A stretch of 64,000 nt of DNA from Streptomyces lanatus (GTDB lineage Bacteria > Actinomycetota > Actinomycetes > Streptomycetales > Streptomycetaceae). Position 1 is the stretch's first letter; each line of letters starts with the position of its first letter. Shown here in pieces: positions 33,629 through 43,006 of the stretch. The translations under genes and the position numbers were made by a program. The DNA lies in NCBI RefSeq assembly GCF_014655715.1, contig NZ_BNBM01000004.1:443639-507638 (forward strand), written 5' to 3'. A model generated the notes under the pieces. It saw only the letters and a list, made by a program, of their open reading frames with translations, searched no databases and was not told the origin of the DNA.

Positions 33629-33874
33629 TCAGGCGGCTCGTCCCTCGCCCTTGGCGGGCGGCTCGTCGTCGGGGAAGGCGGCCGCGAATTCATCGGCGTG
33701 CGACGCGAAGAACCGGCGGAACGCCTCGGCGCCCTCCTGCAGCGCCCGGTGCCGGGCTATGTCGGCCGCGGCGGCCTCACGGACGAGCGCCTTCATCGAC
33801 GTACCGCGTTCCTTGGCGATCTGCCGCAGGTCCTCTAGCTCGCGGTCGCTGAACTCCACATTCAGAGCTGGCAT
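33629..33874 (-). CDS. antitoxin-like protein of the Fic pair
   Basis: 81 residues from ATG 33874 with AGGGA 3 bases upstream; a GTG three codons earlier is possible. LNVEFSDRELEDLRQIAKERGTSMKALVREAAAADIARHRALQEGAEAF resembles a ribbon-helix-helix DNA-binding N-terminus (strand, then helix-GTSMK-helix) followed by a charged helical tail that would bind the toxin. Likely represses its own operon. Stop and toxin start are 3 bases apart. Confidence 0.78.
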   Translation of the reverse strand: MPALNVEFSDRELEDLRQIAKERGTSMKALVREAAAADIARHRALQEGAEAFRRFFASHADEFAAAFPDDEPPAKGEGRAA

Positions 33875-33980
33875 GTCCCTCACGGTACCGCTCGGGTACT
33901 TACCCGTAAATACATGCAGGTCAGGCCCAATACAGGCCGGTACCGAACGGCATCCGGGAGCACGATCCCGCCGAGACGTA

Positions 33981-34010
33981 GGTCACATTCGACCGTGGGA
34001 TGTCACATTC
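33981..34010 (+). promoter_or_regulatory. tandem TCACATTC repeats upstream of the ECF41 sigma gene
   Basis: GGTCACATTC (33981-33990) and TGTCACATTC (34001-34010) are direct repeats exactly 20 bases apart. TGTCACA matches the -35 element reported for ECF41 autoregulated promoters. A CGTC, the reported -10, occurs 13 bases after the second TGTCACA, shorter than the usual spacing, so the promoter assignment is tentative. Confidence 0.45.
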
Positions 34011-34061
34011 CGGCCCCCGCCGTCCCTCGCAGTAGTGAGCGCGCACCCGGGAGGCCCATGC

Positions 34062-34991
34062 ATGTCCGAGATCCCCGTATCCGTCACCGACGACGACGCC
34101 ACCGCCGTATTCGTCGAGCATCGCGAGCTGATGTTCGGCGTCGTCTACAACATGCTCGGTACGGTCGCCGACACCGAGGACGTACTGCAGGAGACCTGGC
34201 TGTCGTGGACGGCGCGGGGCACGGGCTCGCCGTTGGACGGGGTCGAGAATCCGCGGGCGTATCTGGTGCGGATCGCCGTGAATCACGCCCTGACGCGGCG
34301 GGCGGCGATCGTCCGTCGTCGGGAGACCTACGTCGGCCCGTGGCTGCCCGAGCCGCTGGTCACGGAGGACGAGGGCGCAGAGGTCCCGGCGCTGCGGTCC
34401 GAGTCGGTGTCGCTGGCGATGCTGGTCGTCCTGGAGTCGCTGTCGCCGCTGGAGCGCGCGGTGTTCGTGCTGCACGAGGTGTTCGGCTATCCGCACACGG
34501 AGATCGCGGAGATCATCGAGCGCAGTCCGGCGGCGGTACGGCAGTTGGCGCACCGTGCGCGTGAGCATGTGCACGCGCGGCGGCCGTTGTACGAGGCACA
34601 TCCTCGGGTGCGGCGGGAGGCGACGGAGCGGTTCGTACGGGCCGCGGTGGGCGGGGACATCGCCGAGCTGATGGAGATACTCGCGCCGGATGTGACGGTG
34701 TGGACGGACAGCGGCGGCAAGCGGAAGCGTGCGGGGCTGCGGCCCGTGCACGGCCGGGACAAGGCGGTCCGGCTGCTCGGCTCGTTCGCCCGCCGGGGCG
34801 GCGCGGGCGGCGCCGGTCTTGACCTGCGCTACCGGCGGGTCAACGGCGACGACGCGGCGGTGCTGTTCCAGGGCGAGGAGCCGTACGGCGTCCTGGTCCT
34901 GGACCTGACGCCGGACGGCGAGCGGGTGTTGGGCGTGTACGTGGTGGCCAATCCCGACAAGCTCACGCATGTGCCGAGGGGTGAGGCATGA
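34062..34991 (+). CDS. ECF41-type sigma factor with C-terminal SnoaL-like domain
   Basis: 309 residues from ATG 34062 (GGGAGG upstream). Sigma region 2 at about 10-80 (VYNMLGTVADTEDVLQETWLSW), region 4 at 120-175 (LSPLERAVFVLHEVFGYPHTEIAEIIERSPAAVRQLAHRA), and a SnoaL/NTF2-like extension to the end. Three ECF41 hallmarks are present: WLPEP at 94-98 in the linker, DSGGK at 216-220 (usually DGGGK) and NPDKL at 297-301. In this group the extension controls activity in place of an anti-sigma factor. ECF41 genes normally sit beside a carboxymuconolactone decarboxylase, oxidoreductase or epimerase; here the coupled partner is a cytochrome b. Confidence 0.93.
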   Translation: MSEIPVSVTDDDATAVFVEHRELMFGVVYNMLGTVADTEDVLQETWLSWTARGTGSPLDGVENPRAYLVRIAVNHALTRRAAIVRRRETYVGPWLPEPLVTEDEGAEVPALRSESVSLAMLVVLESLSPLERAVFVLHEVFGYPHTEIAEIIERSPAAVRQLAHRAREHVHARRPLYEAHPRVRREATERFVRAAVGGDIAELMEILAPDVTVWTDSGGKRKRAGLRPVHGRDKAVRLLGSFARRGGAGGAGLDLRYRRVNGDDAAVLFQGEEPYGVLVLDLTPDGERVLGVYVVANPDKLTHVPRGEA

Positions 34992-36481
34992 GAGCCCTGG
35001 AACAGACGGGCCGGGGCGAGCGGGTGGCGGACTGGCTCGACGGCCGGCTCGGCACCCACACACTGGGCCGGAAGTATCTGCGCAAGGTGTTCCCGGACCA
35101 CTGGTCGTTCCTGCTCGGCGAGATCTGCCTGTACAGCTTCGTCGTGCTGATCCTGACCGGTGTGTACCTCACCCTGTTCTTCCATCCGTCGATGAACGAG
35201 GTGACGTACCACGGCAGTTACGTCCCCCTCAACGGCGTCCGCATGTCCGAGGCGTACGCCTCCACGCTGGACATCAGCTTCGATGTGCGCGGCGGTCTGC
35301 TGATGCGGCAGGTGCACCACTGGGCGGCGCTGGTCTTCGTCGCCGGGATGCTGGCGCACATGATGCGGCACTTCTTCACCGGCTCGTTCCGCAAGCCGAG
35401 GGAGGTCAACTGGCTGTTCGGCTGGACGTTGCTGTTCCTCGGCATGTTCGAGGGCCTGTTCGGCTACTCGCTGCCGGACGACCTGCTGTCGGGGACGGGA
35501 CTGAGGTTCGTGAACGGGGCGCTGCTGTCCGTGCCGATCGTCGGCACGTATCTGTCGATGTTCCTGTTCGGCGGTGAGTTCCCGGGGCACGACATCGTGG
35601 CCCGCTTCTACTCGCTGCACATCCTGGTGGTCCCCGGCATCATGGCGGCGCTGGTCGTGGCGCACATCCTGCTGGTCGTCTACCACAAGCACACCCAGTT
35701 CGCGGGGCCCGGACGCACCGAGCGCAATGTGGTCGGCGCGCCGTTCATGCCGGTGTACATGGCGAAGGCGGGCGGATTCTTCTTCCTGGTCTTCGGGGCG
35801 CTCGCGGTGATGGCGGCCGTGGCGAGCATCAACCCGGTCTGGTCCTACGGCCCCTACCGCGCCGACCAGGTCTCCACCGGTGCCCAGCCTGACTGGTATC
35901 TGGGCTTCGCCGAGGGCCTGGTGCGGGTGATGCCGGGCTGGGAGATCACCCTGTGGGGCCACACACTGGTCCTCGGGGTGCTGATCCCGGTCGTGGTCTT
36001 CCCGCTGCTGCTGGTCGCGATCGGCGTGTATCCCTTCCTGGAGGCCCGGATCACGGGCGACAGGCGTGAGCACCACCTCCTGGACCGCCCCCGCAACCGC
36101 CCGGTGCGCACCGGGCTCGGCGCGGCCTGGATCAGCCTCTATCTGGTCCTGCTGGCGGGCGGTGGCAACGACATCGTGGCGACCCGGCTCCATCTGTCGA
36201 TCAACACGGTGACCTGGGCGATCCGGATCGCGGTGCCGGTCGTCCCGGTGATCGTCTTCATCGTCACCCGCCGCATCTGCCTGGGTCTCCAACTCCGCGA
36301 CAGGGAGCTGGTGCTGCACGGCAGGGAGACCGGTGTGATCAAGCGGCTGCCGCACGGCGAGTACGTCGAGGTGCACGAGCGGCTGAGCCAGGCCCGGCTG
36401 CACACGCTCACAGCTCATGAGCGGCCGGGCGAGCTCGTGGAACACGAACCGCGGGGGAACGAGCGGACGACATCCAGCTGA
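34988..36481 (+). CDS. orphan cytochrome b (QcrB-like subunit of the bc1 complex)
   Basis: 497 residues, ATG overlapping the sigma stop (ATGA). Multi-helix cytochrome b with haem ligands in RQVHHWAALVFVAGMLAHMMRHFFTG and in YSLHILVVPGIMAALVVAHILLVVYHKHTQF, the latter also carrying the actinobacterial HKHTQFxGPGRTE extension. The quinone-site region reads GLFGYSLPDDLLSGTG, with the DDLLSGTG typical of actinobacterial QcrB. The C-terminal part has three further helices and a soluble tail. No Rieske (QcrA) or cytochrome c (QcrC) gene is adjacent, so this is a second copy that may replace the main QcrB under conditions sensed by the ECF41 factor. Confidence 0.9.
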   Translation: MRALEQTGRGERVADWLDGRLGTHTLGRKYLRKVFPDHWSFLLGEICLYSFVVLILTGVYLTLFFHPSMNEVTYHGSYVPLNGVRMSEAYASTLDISFDVRGGLLMRQVHHWAALVFVAGMLAHMMRHFFTGSFRKPREVNWLFGWTLLFLGMFEGLFGYSLPDDLLSGTGLRFVNGALLSVPIVGTYLSMFLFGGEFPGHDIVARFYSLHILVVPGIMAALVVAHILLVVYHKHTQFAGPGRTERNVVGAPFMPVYMAKAGGFFFLVFGALAVMAAVASINPVWSYGPYRADQVSTGAQPDWYLGFAEGLVRVMPGWEITLWGHTLVLGVLIPVVVFPLLLVAIGVYPFLEARITGDRREHHLLDRPRNRPVRTGLGAAWISLYLVLLAGGGNDIVATRLHLSINTVTWAIRIAVPVVPVIVFIVTRRICLGLQLRDRELVLHGRETGVIKRLPHGEYVEVHERLSQARLHTLTAHERPGELVEHEPRGNERTTSS

Positions 36482-36589
36482 ACGCCGTGTACTGGGGCCG
36501 TAACGTCCGGCGGCCCCTACAACCCCCGGTGATGCGCCGCTGTCACACCAGGTACCGACACAACGGCTCGTCTCACCAACGGAGTTCAC

Positions 36590-37378
36590 GTGCCCAAGCG
36601 CTCAACGGCCGTCCGATCGACCGCCGTCACCGTCCTCCTCCTGGCCGCCACGGCCGTCGTCGTGCCGCCCGCCCACGCGGCGGACGGCGACGACTACGTG
36701 GTGACGCTCGACAGCGGCACCGCCACGACGGACTACACGCACCGCACGGTCGACCTGACCGGCACCCTGACCCGCACCGACGGCACTCCCGTCGCCGACG
36801 CACCGGTCCAGTTGGAGGAGTCGGTGCTGTTCGACACCTGGAACCCGTGGGGCGACCCCATCGACCCGACCGAGTGGGAGACCCGCGGCCTGGGCACCGT
36901 CCGCACGGACGCCGAGGGGCACTTCACCCTTGAGGACGTCCCCGCGGACCGGGTGGAGAGCACGCCCAGCCCGTATCTGTTCCCGCGGCACCAAGTGATG
37001 TTCCGGGCGGTCTACGACACCGACCCCACCGACAACCACATGGCGTTCGCGGACACCACGGTCAAGGTGAAGCCCGTCACCAGCGCCCTCGCCTACCACG
37101 TCAACAAGACCCAGGTACGCGAGGGCGACACGCTCGTCGTCATGGGCCGGATCACCTGGCCCGCCGGGCACGGCCCGATCGCCGGTACCCGGGTGTTCCT
37201 GCGGACGTACTACGAGAGCTCCTTCAACGCGCAGACCACCACCGACGCGCGCGGCAACTTCACCGTGCGCGCCAAGATCCGGGACTACGACAACGAGTTC
37301 GTGATCTTCTCCGCGCCCAAGGACTACTACATCGCGGGCGCGAGCAAGGAACTCCCGGTCAAGAACGTCACTCCCTGA
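36590..37378 (+). CDS. secreted protein of Ig-like/carboxypeptidase-regulatory-like beta domains
   Basis: 262 residues from GTG 36590 with CGGAG upstream. Signal peptide at about 1-30 (TAVTVLLLAATAVVVPPAHA, cut before ADG). The mature protein has two beta-sandwich-like repeats: residues 35-150 (VDLTGTLTRTDGTPVADAPVQL, GTVRTDAEGHFTLEDV) and 155-255 (GDTLVVMGRITW, TTTDARGNFTVRAKI). The GxPVAxAxVxL and TDAxGxFxL patterns resemble prealbumin-like adhesive or carbohydrate-related modules. I do not recognise a specific family. It precedes two secreted glycosidases, but on the other strand. Confidence 0.75.
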   Translation: MPKRSTAVRSTAVTVLLLAATAVVVPPAHAADGDDYVVTLDSGTATTDYTHRTVDLTGTLTRTDGTPVADAPVQLEESVLFDTWNPWGDPIDPTEWETRGLGTVRTDAEGHFTLEDVPADRVESTPSPYLFPRHQVMFRAVYDTDPTDNHMAFADTTVKVKPVTSALAYHVNKTQVREGDTLVVMGRITWPAGHGPIAGTRVFLRTYYESSFNAQTTTDARGNFTVRAKIRDYDNEFVIFSAPKDYYIAGASKELPVKNVTP

Positions 37379-37390
37379 CCGGGGCCTTCC

Positions 37391-39625
37391 TCATCCCTGG
37401 TCGGCCACGAAGGACGCCATCCGGGTCAGGGCGGAGTTCCAGTTGATGGTGTGCTCGTTCGTCGACCAGGACTGGATGTCGTCGATGTAGCAGAACTGGC
37501 CGACGCAGCCCTGGAGTTTGCTCTGCGCGTAGGGGTCCTGGATGCCCGAGTTCGGCCCGCCGGCGAGGGTACCGGCCGGCGGGTTCGGCTGGCTCGGATC
37601 GAGCTGATGGGCGTACCAACGGGCGTGCTGGTTATGGGAGTTGACCTCGCCGTAGCCGGTCACGTACGACATGTTCAGCGCGTTGCGCCCGAAGAGGTAG
37701 TCCATGCTCTGTACCGCGCCGTCCCGGTACTTCGAGCCCCCGGTGATGTCGTACGCGGTGGCGATGACGACGGCGTTGTGCAGGATCTGGTGATTGGAGC
37801 CCCAGTCGTAGAGGTTGCCGTCAGGGGCGTAGGGCATGCCGTACGCCTGTGACTTCAGTGTGGCCAGATAGCCGTCCGCGCCCTTGATCACCGACTGGCG
37901 CACCTTGTCCCGGCCGGGCAGCCCGCTCGGCACGGTCGCCAGATCCAGCCGAGCCGCGGCGGCCGTCCTGGCCCAGTCGTAGCCCAGGGCGCCGAAGATG
38001 TCGGCCGTGTGGACGGGAGAGTTCAGCACATGATCCGCGAACTGCCGCTCCCCCGTGCTCAGATACAGCTCGGCCGCGGCCCAGTAGAACTCGTCGGCGA
38101 CATTGCTGTCGGCGTAGGTGCCGCCGCCTATGCCGTCGCTCTCGGAGGCGTACAGGTCGGGATGCGCGAGCGCCGCCGACCATGCCGTGCGGGCGGCGGC
38201 CAGTGCCTTCGCGGCGAACTGCCGGTCGTAGGGCTTGTACAGGCGCGCCGCCTGCGCGGCCGTCGCCGCGAGGTTCAGGGTGGCGGCGGTGGACGGCGGG
38301 TGCAGTTCACGCTTCTGCGGGTCGTCGCTCGGCAGCAGCGGGAGGCCCGTCCACTGCTCGTCGTGGATCTTGTGGTGCGCCATGCCGGCCAGCGGCTGCC
38401 CGGCGGGCACCTGCATCTTCAGCAGGAACTCCAGCTCCCAGCGGACCTCGTCCAGGATGTCCGGCACCCTGTTCCCGCTCTCCGGGATGGCGAGGGTGCC
38501 GTCGCGCAGCTTCTCCGGCTCCCCGGTGCGGGCGAGCAGTTCACGCTCGTACGTGCTCAGCAGCTCCCACACGGAGATGCCGCCGTTGACGACGTACTTG
38601 CCGTGGTCACCCGCGTCGTACCAGCCGCCGGTGACATCGAGCGTGTAGTCGCACACACCGGGCTGACAGGGCACCGCGCCGTCGCCCCGGTTGGGTGCGA
38701 CATCGACGTGTCCGGCGGGGCGGGCGTAGCCCGGGCGCAGATCGTCGCGGATCGCGATGCCGCTGCGCTGGGTGTAGTAGTACTTCACGGCGTCCAGCCG
38801 CAGCCGCTCGTACGCCGCGGTCCCGATGTCGAAGGGGCGGCTCGCCTCGCCGTCGGCGACCAGCGTGAAGCCGTCGCCCTTCTTGCGGTAGGCGCCGAAG
38901 TCGATGGAGTGCACGTTCTGCGCGGAGGCGACGTCGGTGCCGCGCGGCACGGTCCAGCCGTGGGCGACGACGGTCCCGGCGGCGTTCTTCAGCTGCCAGG
39001 GCAGTTTGCCGGTGGCGTCGGTGACCAGCGTGGCGTTCTTCGGCCCGGCCGGCAGATAGGCGACCTGGTTGACCCGCACCCGCGGCCCGGTGTCTGGCTC
39101 GTACACCTCGGGCGGGACACCGCCCAGCAGCGAGGCGTCGTCCATGCAGAACCGCCAGGCGTCCGCACTGCCGCCGACCTGGAAGGCGACCTGGCCCTGC
39201 GGGGTGTCGACGGGTGAGGTGAAGGTGTACGAGTACGAGTTCCCGGAGACGCTGAGCTCGGGCGTCACCTCGAAGTAGGTGTCGTACGGTGCCGCCGACA
39301 GCCCGACGACCGCCCGTACGACATGCCCCTCGGGCGAGCCGTTCGCGGTGAAGGAGAAGCGGTACGACTCGCCCTTCACCAGGGTGATGTCGTTCTGGCC
39401 GACCGCGGCGTCCCAGCGGTTGGTGGTGCCGCCCGGTACATCGGCGCAGAGCTGACCGTCGGCCAGGCCCGCGGTGACGTTGCTGGTCGTCCACCAGGGT
39501 TCGGTGGTGGTGTCGAAGGTGCCGTTCTTGAGCTGCTCGACCTCTTCGGCGGCGGCCGGCCCGACGGTGAGGCCTGCGGCCAGCAGGGCGGTGAGGGTGA
39601 GCAGGGTGGTTCTGCGTCGGTTCAC
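37391..39625 (-). CDS. secreted GH9 cellulase-like glycoside hydrolase with CBM and CelD_N domains
   Basis: 744 residues from GTG 39625 with GAGGAG 7 bases upstream. Signal peptide at 1-26; carbohydrate-binding module (CBM4/9-like) at about 28-165 ([18 protein letters not shown]); Ig-like CelD_N at 175-265 ([20 protein letters not shown]); GH9 (alpha/alpha)6 barrel to the end. [17 protein letters not shown] holds the catalytic Asp pair; [12 protein letters not shown] contributes subsite residues; [15 protein letters not shown] contains the general-acid Glu. GH9 enzymes cut beta-1,4-glucans such as cellulose. A perfect CebR operator lies 43 bases upstream, so expression should respond to cello-oligosaccharides. 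Confidence 0.94.
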   Translation of the reverse strand: MNRRRTTLLTLTALLAAGLTVGPAAAEEVEQLKNGTFDTTTEPWWTTSNVTAGLADGQLCADVPGGTTNRWDAAVGQNDITLVKGESYRFSFTANGSPEGHVVRAVVGLSAAPYDTYFEVTPELSVSGNSYSYTFTSPVDTPQGQVAFQVGGSADAWRFCMDDASLLGGVPPEVYEPDTGPRVRVNQVAYLPAGPKNATLVTDATGKLPWQLKNAAGTVVAHGWTVPRGTDVASAQNVHSIDFGAYRKKGDGFTLVADGEASRPFDIGTAAYERLRLDAVKYYYTQRSGIAIRDDLRPGYARPAGHVDVAPNRGDGAVPCQPGVCDYTLDVTGGWYDAGDHGKYVVNGGISVWELLSTYERELLARTGEPEKLRDGTLAIPESGNRVPDILDEVRWELEFLLKMQVPAGQPLAGMAHHKIHDEQWTGLPLLPSDDPQKRELHPPSTAATLNLAATAAQAARLYKPYDRQFAAKALAAARTAWSAALAHPDLYASESDGIGGGTYADSNVADEFYWAAAELYLSTGERQFADHVLNSPVHTADIFGALGYDWARTAAAARLDLATVPSGLPGRDKVRQSVIKGADGYLATLKSQAYGMPYAPDGNLYDWGSNHQILHNAVVIATAYDITGGSKYRDGAVQSMDYLFGRNALNMSYVTGYGEVNSHNQHARWYAHQLDPSQPNPPAGTLAGGPNSGIQDPYAQSKLQGCVGQFCYIDDIQSWSTNEHTINWNSALTRMASFVADQG

Positions 39626-39667
39626 GTCTGGGCTCCTCGGGGTGAGGTGCGTATGGCACTCCTGGAG

Positions 39668-39681
39668 TGGGAGCGCTCCCA
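39668..39681. promoter_or_regulatory. CebR operator (perfect 14-bp palindrome)
   Basis: TGGGAGCGCTCCCA is exactly the binding site known for CebR, the LacI-family repressor of cellulose/cello-oligosaccharide use in Streptomyces. It lies just upstream of the GH9 start (39625, minus strand), where it would block transcription until cellobiose or cellotriose is present. Confidence 0.9.
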
Positions 39682-39777
39682 AATCGAGACGGCCTATGGT
39701 TGTTGGTGGCATGACAGTTCGTCAACGGTCCGGACGGCACGCTTTGGACTGCGGCGCCGTCCGGACCATGACGTGGG

Positions 39778-42700
39778 TCAGATGGCCGGTACCTCCAGCT
39801 TGCTGATCCGTACTGCCCCTCGCGCCTCCCCCGGATGAGCGCTGGTCAGGGTGAGTCGCAGACGGGAGCCACGCAGGGCTTCGAAGGTGATGACCGTCGG
39901 CACGTCCGAGGCGGTCGCCCAGTTCACGACCGCTCCCTTGACCGGTACGTACCGCCGACCGTCCCATACCTCCGCCGTGACCGAGGCGGGCAGGGTGTGC
40001 GTGGCATCCGTCGTGAACGAGACCTCCACCCGGTCGAAGGTTCGCGGCCGTCCGAAGTCCACGGACACCCAGTCCTCCGCCCGGGCCCCGTCGAAGGCGG
40101 GCAGCAGGGCCGTGGGCGCCTTGAGGAAGCCGTTGGACCAGCCGGTGGTCGGGTCGCCGTCGAGCATGGCCGATGGGAGGGTGTCGGGTCGGCCGGAGTA
40201 ACTGGCGTCCGCGAGGGGGTAGTTGGAGGGTGCCGGGTGGTCGGGCTCGAAGTCCGGGGCCGGTGTGAGCGCGGTGGATCCGGCGTGGGTCGTCCGCACG
40301 GTCACGCCGCCCGTCCGCAGGCCTTCGGCCCGTGCCGTCACCTTCAAGGGGCCCGCCTTCGTGCCGGACCGTACGATCGCCAGGGCCTTGCCGTGGAAGG
40401 CCGTACGCGTGCTCGCCTGGTAGCGCTCGGCGCTCTCCTCGCGTCCGTTGTCGAGCCCGGCGAGCGAGCCGCCCCTCACCTCGAAGGTGATGAGGTTTTC
40501 GGCGCCGGGTACGACCACGCCCCGTGCGTCGACGATCTCGGCGGTGACGAAGACCAGGGAACGGCCGTCGGCGGCGAGGGACTTGCGGTCGGCGACCAGT
40601 CGTACGGCGTTCGGCGCACCGGCCGTGCGCAGTACGTCGGTGGCGACGACCTTGCCCTCCCGGCGGGCCACGGCCTTCAACTCCCCCGGCCGGTACGGCA
40701 CTTTCCAGGTGAGGTGGAGTTTGCCCGCGCTGCCGTTGGGGCTGGTGTAGCTGCCGGGGTAGGGGCCGTCGGTGAAGGTCTTGTCGTCGCCGGTCGCCTC
40801 GGTGGTCTCCAGGTAGGGGCGGCCGTCGACGGTCTTCTTGGTGTCGAAGGTGCGGGTGCCGAGGGAGCTGCCGTTGAGGAAGAGTTCCACGGTGTCGACG
40901 TTGGCGTACGCCCACACCTCGACCGTGTCGCCCTCCCGGTGGTTCCAGGTCATCGGCAGCAGATGGACCATCGGCTCGTCGACCCACTGGCTGCGGAACA
41001 GGTGGTACATGTCCTTGGGGAAGCCGGCCGTGTCGACGGCGCCGAAGAAGGACGCCTTGACCGGGAAGACGTCGTACGGCGTGGGCTCGCCGATGTAGTC
41101 GATGCCGGACCAGAGGAACTGGCCGGCGAACCACTTCCGGTCCCGGTCCTTCTTGTGCCCGTACTCGCCGCTCATGGTCCAGGAGGCGAGGTTGTTGTCG
41201 TACGAGGAGGTGTCCCGTCTGCCCGGGGTGTGGTTCTCGCCGGTGTTGAGGTGCTCGGGCTCCTGGTAGGCGCCGCGGGTGGACGTCTCGGAGGACGACT
41301 CGGACTCGAAGAGGAACAGGTGGGGGTAGCGGGCGTGCAGGGCGTCCACCGATTTGGCGGTGTTGTAGTTGAGGCCGAGGCCGTCGAGCTTGGCCAGGAT
41401 CAGATCGCCGGGCGTGCCGGGGGCGGGGACGCTGCGGTGCCGGTGGGAGCCGATGACGATGGGGCGGGTGTCGTCGGAGGCCTTGACGGCGGCGATGAGC
41501 CGGTCGGCCATGGCGAGGCCGGAGGTGGAGGTGAACTCGGAGACCTCGTTGCCGATCGACCACATCAGGACGGCGGGCGAGTTGCGGGCCGCAAGCACCA
41601 TCTCGGTGACGTCCCGGTCGGCCCACTCGTCGAAGAACCGCCCGTAGTCGTAGCGCGTCTTGGGTGAGCGCCAGCAGTCGAACGCCTCCACCAGCATCAC
41701 GATGCCCAGTTCCTCGCAGACCCGGATCATCTCCGGCGAGGGCGGGTTGTGGGAGGTGCGGAAGGCGTTGACGCCCATCGACTTCATGATGGTCATCTGC
41801 CGTCGGATCGCGTCGATGCTGACGGCTGCGCCCAGTGCGCCGAGGTCGTGGTGCAGATCGACGCCCTTGATCTTGCTGTGGACGCCGTTGAGGTGGAAGC
41901 CCTCGTCGGGGTCGAAGCGGTAGGTGCGGAAGCCGAAGGGGGTGTCGTAGGTGTCGGTGGTGGTGCCGCCGACGCGCAGTTCGGTCCTCAGGGTGTAGCG
42001 GTGGTGCGGGGTCGTGAAGTCCCACAGCTTCGGGGTGGGGACGGTGAGTTCATGGGTCACGGTCGCCCTGTCGGTGACGGCGGCCGTGGAGGACGTACGG
42101 GCGACCGTACGGCCCCTGGGGTCCACGATCCGTGACACGACCTCGACGTCCGTGCCGACTCCGGAGGCGTTCACCACCGAGGTCCGCGCCCGGACCACGC
42201 CCCGCTCCCCGGTGATCTCCGGTGTGGTGACGTGGGTGCCCCAGCGCTCGACGTGCACGGGTTCGGTGATGACGAGGCGGGCCTCGCGGTAGATGCCGCT
42301 GCCCGAGTACCAGCGGCTGCTGGGCAGGCGGTTCTGCACCTTGACCGCGAGGACGTTCTCGGTCCTGCCGTCGGTGTGCAGCAGGTCGGTGAGGTCGAAG
42401 GAGAAGCCGGTGTAGCCGTAGGGGTGGCGGCCGACCTCGGTGCCGTTGCAGTGGATGTACGAGTCCATGTAGACGCCGTCGAACTCCACCGATATCCGCT
42501 TGCCCGCGAGGGCCGGCGGCAGCGTGAAGGCCAGGCGGTACCAGCCGAGGCCGCCCGGGAAGAACCCGGTGCCGCTGGTGGTGCCGTGCTCGGTGGTGGG
42601 GGCGAACTCGACGCTCCAGTCGTGCGGCACCGCGACCTCGCGCCAGTCCGAGTCGTCGTAGCCGGGCTCGGCGGCGTCCGCGTAGGCGCCGGTCGGGTCG

Positions 42701-42864
42701 GTGAGGCCGCCCGGGTCGACCAGGGCGAAGCGCCAGCCGTCGCGCAGCGGGACCGTGCGGCGGCCGGAGGCCTGGGCGGCTTCGGCCGGGGTCGGCCCGA
42801 GCAGCGTCGCGGCGGCCGGAGCGGCCGTGGAGGCGAGCAGTAACGATCTTCGAGTGACTGTCAT
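39778..42864 (-). CDS. secreted GH2 beta-galactosidase-like enzyme with discoidin domain
   Basis: 1028 residues, ATG 42864 with GAGGGAG upstream. Twin-arginine-like signal RRSLLLASTAAPAAA. GH2 sugar-binding and sandwich domains occupy about 35-330; the TIM barrel has the acid/base in LMWSIGNEVSEF and the probable nucleophile Glu in FLFESESSSE. C-terminal parts include a DUF4982-like and further Ig-like domains and, from about 885, an F5/8 type C (discoidin) module (VSVDFGRPRTFDRVEVSF). GH2 members with DUF4982 act on beta-galactosides or beta-glucuronides of plant or host glycans. No CebR box was found ahead of it, and its start diverges from the 43007 phosphatase gene. Confidence 0.92.
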   Translation of the reverse strand: MTVTRRSLLLASTAAPAAATLLGPTPAEAAQASGRRTVPLRDGWRFALVDPGGLTDPTGAYADAAEPGYDDSDWREVAVPHDWSVEFAPTTEHGTTSGTGFFPGGLGWYRLAFTLPPALAGKRISVEFDGVYMDSYIHCNGTEVGRHPYGYTGFSFDLTDLLHTDGRTENVLAVKVQNRLPSSRWYSGSGIYREARLVITEPVHVERWGTHVTTPEITGERGVVRARTSVVNASGVGTDVEVVSRIVDPRGRTVARTSSTAAVTDRATVTHELTVPTPKLWDFTTPHHRYTLRTELRVGGTTTDTYDTPFGFRTYRFDPDEGFHLNGVHSKIKGVDLHHDLGALGAAVSIDAIRRQMTIMKSMGVNAFRTSHNPPSPEMIRVCEELGIVMLVEAFDCWRSPKTRYDYGRFFDEWADRDVTEMVLAARNSPAVLMWSIGNEVSEFTSTSGLAMADRLIAAVKASDDTRPIVIGSHRHRSVPAPGTPGDLILAKLDGLGLNYNTAKSVDALHARYPHLFLFESESSSETSTRGAYQEPEHLNTGENHTPGRRDTSSYDNNLASWTMSGEYGHKKDRDRKWFAGQFLWSGIDYIGEPTPYDVFPVKASFFGAVDTAGFPKDMYHLFRSQWVDEPMVHLLPMTWNHREGDTVEVWAYANVDTVELFLNGSSLGTRTFDTKKTVDGRPYLETTEATGDDKTFTDGPYPGSYTSPNGSAGKLHLTWKVPYRPGELKAVARREGKVVATDVLRTAGAPNAVRLVADRKSLAADGRSLVFVTAEIVDARGVVVPGAENLITFEVRGGSLAGLDNGREESAERYQASTRTAFHGKALAIVRSGTKAGPLKVTARAEGLRTGGVTVRTTHAGSTALTPAPDFEPDHPAPSNYPLADASYSGRPDTLPSAMLDGDPTTGWSNGFLKAPTALLPAFDGARAEDWVSVDFGRPRTFDRVEVSFTTDATHTLPASVTAEVWDGRRYVPVKGAVVNWATASDVPTVITFEALRGSRLRLTLTSAHPGEARGAVRISKLEVPAI

Positions 42865-43006
42865 GGCGACTCTCCCTCATCAGGGACCAGAAGTACTCAC
42901 AACTGATCGTGAACAAACAGATTCTGACGGGGCGGCATGGAAGTCAGTCAAGGGTGCGCCAGAGGGTTCCGGGCTGGAAGTGCCCTTGACGCACTAGCCT
43001 GGGACG

